Source of the DNA: JARRNO01 sp037384885
GTDB taxonomy: Bacteria > Acidobacteriota > UBA4820 > DSQY01
Length of the DNA: 8,372 nucleotides
Direction of reading: 5' to 3'
Assembly: GCA_037384885.1 (NCBI GenBank)
Contig: JARRNO010000109.1
Location: 1-8,372 of the forward strand
The notes under the pieces were generated by a model, which saw nothing but the letters and a program-made list of their open reading frames with translations, had not been told where the DNA came from and did not search any database. The stretch's first letter is position 1. Each line of letters begins with the position of its first letter. This document shows, one piece after another, positions 6,406 through 8,372 of the stretch. The translations under genes were made by a program, and so were the position numbers.

Positions 6406-7262
6406 AGGTTCCGGCGGGGCAGGTCGTCAACCCCCAGATTTCCGTCCGCCGGTTTATGGAGATCCTGGAGTCCCTGAGACTCGAGCTCCTCGCCGGCAAG
6501 AGCGGACTGGACCGCCAGGTGGGCAGCCCGCGGATTCAAAAGCCGGGCCTGGCCCTTGCCGGTGTCCACGAATTCGTTCACGGCGAACGGATCCAGATTC
6601 TGGGGCAGACCGAAATCAGCTTCCTGGAGCGGCAGACGCCCGCGGACCGGGAAGCCATGCTCAGGCCCCTTTTCGAAAAAGACATCTGTCTGTTCCTGGT
6701 GACGAAGGGACTCCGGATTCCCGGCGAACTGATCCGCATGGCGGACGAAACGCGAACGCCGTTGCTGCGTTCCAGCCTGGCCTCATCGCTGGTCATCAAC
6801 CGCGTTACCGATTCGTTGATGGACGTTCTCGCACCCCGCGTCAGCCTGCACGGCGTTCTGCTCGATGTGTACGGCGTGGGCCTGCTTCTCATCGGTGAAA
6901 GCTCGGTCGGCAAATCCGAAAGCGCCCTCGAGCTCGTGGTGAGGGGGCACCGGCTCGTGGCCGACGACATGGTCGAGATCCGGCGCCGCGGTGACATCCT
7001 CACCGGACGAGCGCCGAAACTCATCCAGTATCATATGGAGCTGCGCGGTATCGGTGTGATCGATGTGCGGGAGCTGTTTGGCGTGGTAGTTGACGTGGAC
7101 GTCCCCTACATCCTGCTTCCCGTTGCGCCGGCAAGGAATGTCACGGTCCTGCTGGAAGTGGCCGTGAGAAACCTGCTCCTCAAACGCCGGGGCATCCATT
7201 CCGCCCGCGCGTTCCTGGAGAGGCGCGAGCGAGCCCTCAAGGGGGAAGACGATGGGGCGTAG
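6402..7262 (+). CDS. hprK: HPr kinase/phosphorylase, variant with an internal deletion
   Basis: HprK phosphorylates, and in many species dephosphorylates, a serine of the PTS protein HPr. At 286 residues it is shorter than the usual roughly 310-330. The N-terminal domain is recognisable (SVRRFMEILESLRLELLAG, then KPGLALAG and GERIQILGQTEISFLE at 62-77). The catalytic domain has conserved His150 (LHGVLLDVYGVG), P-loop GESSVGKS (165-172), the Asp pair 188-189 (RLVADDMVEI) and the signature MELRGIGVIDVRELFG (212-227). After FG the sequence jumps almost at once to VDVDVPYILLPVAPARN (230-246). Compared with Bacillus-type HprK, recalled from memory, about 35 residues containing the usual LE-x-W and YDRLG motifs are missing. 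The normal PGRN loop reads PARN (Arg245 kept). The start ATG overlaps the hpf stop by 4 bases, and the 3' end overlaps rapZ by 11. Kinase activity is plausible; phosphorylase activity and oligomer contacts may differ. Confidence 0.93.
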   Translation: MKVPAGQVVNPQISVRRFMEILESLRLELLAGKSGLDRQVGSPRIQKPGLALAGVHEFVHGERIQILGQTEISFLERQTPADREAMLRPLFEKDICLFLVTKGLRIPGELIRMADETRTPLLRSSLASSLVINRVTDSLMDVLAPRVSLHGVLLDVYGVGLLLIGESSVGKSESALELVVRGHRLVADDMVEIRRRGDILTGRAPKLIQYHMELRGIGVIDVRELFGVVVDVDVPYILLPVAPARNVTVLLEVAVRNLLLKRRGIHSARAFLERRERALKGEDDGA

Positions 7263-8127
7263 GACGCTGGTCATCGTCACCGGAATGTCGGGGGCCGGAA
7301 AGACCCAGGTCATCCGGACGCTGGAAGACAGCGGTTTTTACTGCGTGGACAACCTGCCCCTCGGGCTCTTCGCCAAGTTCCTGGACTTGCTGGAGCTGGA
7401 AGGCGCAGGTGAAGAATTGGGATCGCTCGTCGCCATGGGGCTGGACCTTCGCGAAGGGGGACTCGACCAGCGTTTCCCGGCCATTTACGATGCGCTGAAG
7501 CGGTCGCCCCATGATGTGAGGATCTGGTTCGTGGATGCGGACGACGAGATCATCCTTCGGCGGTTCGTTGAAACACGCCGCCCCCATCCTCTCGCACCGA
7601 AAGGGACCGTCGAGGAAGGGGTGGAACTGGAAAGAAAGCGGCTGGCCGACATCCGGGAGAAGGCCGACTGGATCATCGACACCAGTACGCTGACCATTCA
7701 TGACACAAGGGAGCAGGTGCGGCGGGCGGTGACCCGCCTGGCCGAAGCCAGGCCGCTTACGGTCAATGTGGTTTCCTTCGGGTTCGCATACGGCCTGCCC
7801 CCCGAGGCGTCCATGGTGTTCGATGTCCGTTTTCTTCCCAATCCCCATTTCGTGCCAGAGATGCGGGCGTTGACAGGTGAAAGCGACACGGTCTACCGTT
7901 ATGTCTGCAAGAGTGACGAAGGCAGAGAGTTTCTGGAGCATACCAAGCAGTACGTGGATTACCTGGTGCCTCAATTTCAACGGGAAGGAAAGGCCTACCT
8001 CACCCTCGCCGTCGGTTGTACGGGAGGCAAACACCGATCCGTGGCCGTGGCGCGCTGGCTTCACGAACATCTTTCCAACCGGACCGATATCATGCTCAAC
8101 TTGCTTCACAGGGATCACGAGAGGTGA
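7252..8127 (+). CDS. rapZ: RNase adapter protein RapZ / YvcJ-family nucleotide-binding protein
   Basis: A 291-residue protein with an N-terminal P-loop domain: Walker A GMSGAGKT (11-18; the final residue is usually Ser), then GFYCVDNLP (28-36) and a Walker-B-like strand IWFVDADDEIILRRF (91-105) followed by ETRRPHPL. The C-terminal domain holds FGFAYGLPPEASMVFDVRF (176-194), LPNPHF (195-200) and the family hallmark GCTGGKHRSVAVA (255-267). In E. coli RapZ guides RNase E to the small RNA GlmZ and senses glucosamine-6-phosphate; in other phyla the role is less clear, so an adapter function here is by homology only. The ATG lies inside the hprK 3' end (11-base overlap) with AGGGGGAA at 7240-7247. 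Its place between hprK and a PTS EIIA fits a regulatory PTS cluster. Confidence 0.95.
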   Translation: MGRRTLVIVTGMSGAGKTQVIRTLEDSGFYCVDNLPLGLFAKFLDLLELEGAGEELGSLVAMGLDLREGGLDQRFPAIYDALKRSPHDVRIWFVDADDEIILRRFVETRRPHPLAPKGTVEEGVELERKRLADIREKADWIIDTSTLTIHDTREQVRRAVTRLAEARPLTVNVVSFGFAYGLPPEASMVFDVRFLPNPHFVPEMRALTGESDTVYRYVCKSDEGREFLEHTKQYVDYLVPQFQREGKAYLTLAVGCTGGKHRSVAVARWLHEHLSNRTDIMLNLLHRDHER

Positions 8128-8129
8128 CG

Positions 8130-8372
8130 ATGTCTGGAATACTGGTCCTGACCCATGGGGACCTGGCCAAGGTCCTGCTGGAAACCGCCGAACGCATCCT
8201 GGGAGAGAGCGATCCTGCGGTCGTTCCAATGTGTCTCGATTGGGACCAGGGATCGGCCGCCGCAACCGAGGGCCTTAAGAAGGCCATCAAGAAACTTCAG
8301 GACAAACATGGTTCCGTGCTCGTTTTGACGGACCTTTTCGGAGGCACTCCGACGAACCTGGCCATGACGTTT
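8130..8372 (+). CDS. PTS EIIA component, mannose/sorbose family (N-terminal 81 residues)
   Basis: The reading frame stays open to the window edge, so only the N-terminal 81 residues are visible. They begin MSGILVLTHGDLAKVLLETA, with the phosphorylatable His9 in the THG motif, equivalent to His10 of E. coli ManX. Asp68 and FGGTP (70-74) in LVLTDLFGGTPTNLA are the other active-site hallmarks of the EIIA-Man fold, a family of about 130-150 residues when the domain stands alone. Phosphate would come from phospho-HPr. A partner EIIB or a membrane EIIC/EIID cannot be seen. The ATG is 2 bp past the rapZ stop, with AGGTGA overlapping that stop. In this setting the protein is more likely regulatory than a sugar importer, but that is inferred from context. 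Confidence 0.93.
   Translation, partial: MSGILVLTHGDLAKVLLETAERILGESDPAVVPMCLDWDQGSAAATEGLKKAIKKLQDKHGSVLVLTDLFGGTPTNLAMTF

Noticed and set aside
7870..7899. Perfect TTGACA in the 3' half of rapZ as a possible promoter for the EIIA gene
   Set aside because: The best -10 at a suitable distance is TACCGT (three of six matches), and the bases encode a conserved part of RapZ. Too weak to call.
7237..8265. Minus-strand 342-codon open frame opposite rapZ and the EIIA start
   Set aside because: It spans three real plus-strand genes and encodes no recognisable motif, a GC-rich shadow.

Overview
The window looks like a chromosomal core region of a GC-rich Gram-negative bacterium (roughly 60% GC, judged by eye). 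The gene order fits the Desulfobacterota (former Deltaproteobacteria), perhaps a Syntrophobacter-like lineage. That taxonomic call is an inference from gene order and protein flavour, not from a search. I see no phage, insertion sequence, CRISPR array or obvious horizontally acquired block.

Layout. The left edge holds the 5' end of a tRNA gene transcribed leftward out of the window (1-24), with its own consensus-like promoter (42-70). To its right, also leftward, is a 526-residue polytopic membrane protein of the mechanosensitive-channel 'conserved TM helix' type (138-1718). A GC-rich hairpin followed by a T-rich tract (61-86) separates the two. An 82-100 bp divergent promoter region (about 1719-1818) then separates this leftward unit from a long rightward operon that runs off the right edge.

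The rightward operon is seven tightly packed genes, overlapping or at most 16 bp apart: an LptC-LptA-like fusion (1819-3639), lptB (3639-4379), rpoN (4383-5822), long-form hpf (5839-6405), hprK (6402-7262), rapZ (7252-8127) and a mannose-family PTS EIIA (8130 to the window end). The first two supply the periplasmic bridge and the ATPase of lipopolysaccharide export. rpoN encodes sigma-54 and hpf a ribosome hibernation factor. hprK, rapZ and EIIA form a regulatory phosphotransferase module; HPr and enzyme I would be expected just downstream, outside the window. A good sigma-70-type promoter inside the end of lptB could drive rpoN and the regulatory genes separately from LPS export.

The gene set is known, and I do not see an undescribed system here. 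The departures most worth attention are: (1) HprK lacks about 35 residues between its signature motif and its C-terminal mobile loop, where the usual PGRN reads PARN; (2) LptC and several LptA-like units form one roughly 606-residue chain with no separate lptA; (3) the channel-like protein has five internal two-helix repeats and a MscS-like pore helix but no cytoplasmic beta domain or vestibule; (4) two compact regulatory junctions, one where a terminator T-tract doubles as a tRNA -35 element and one where divergent promoters share their -10 region.
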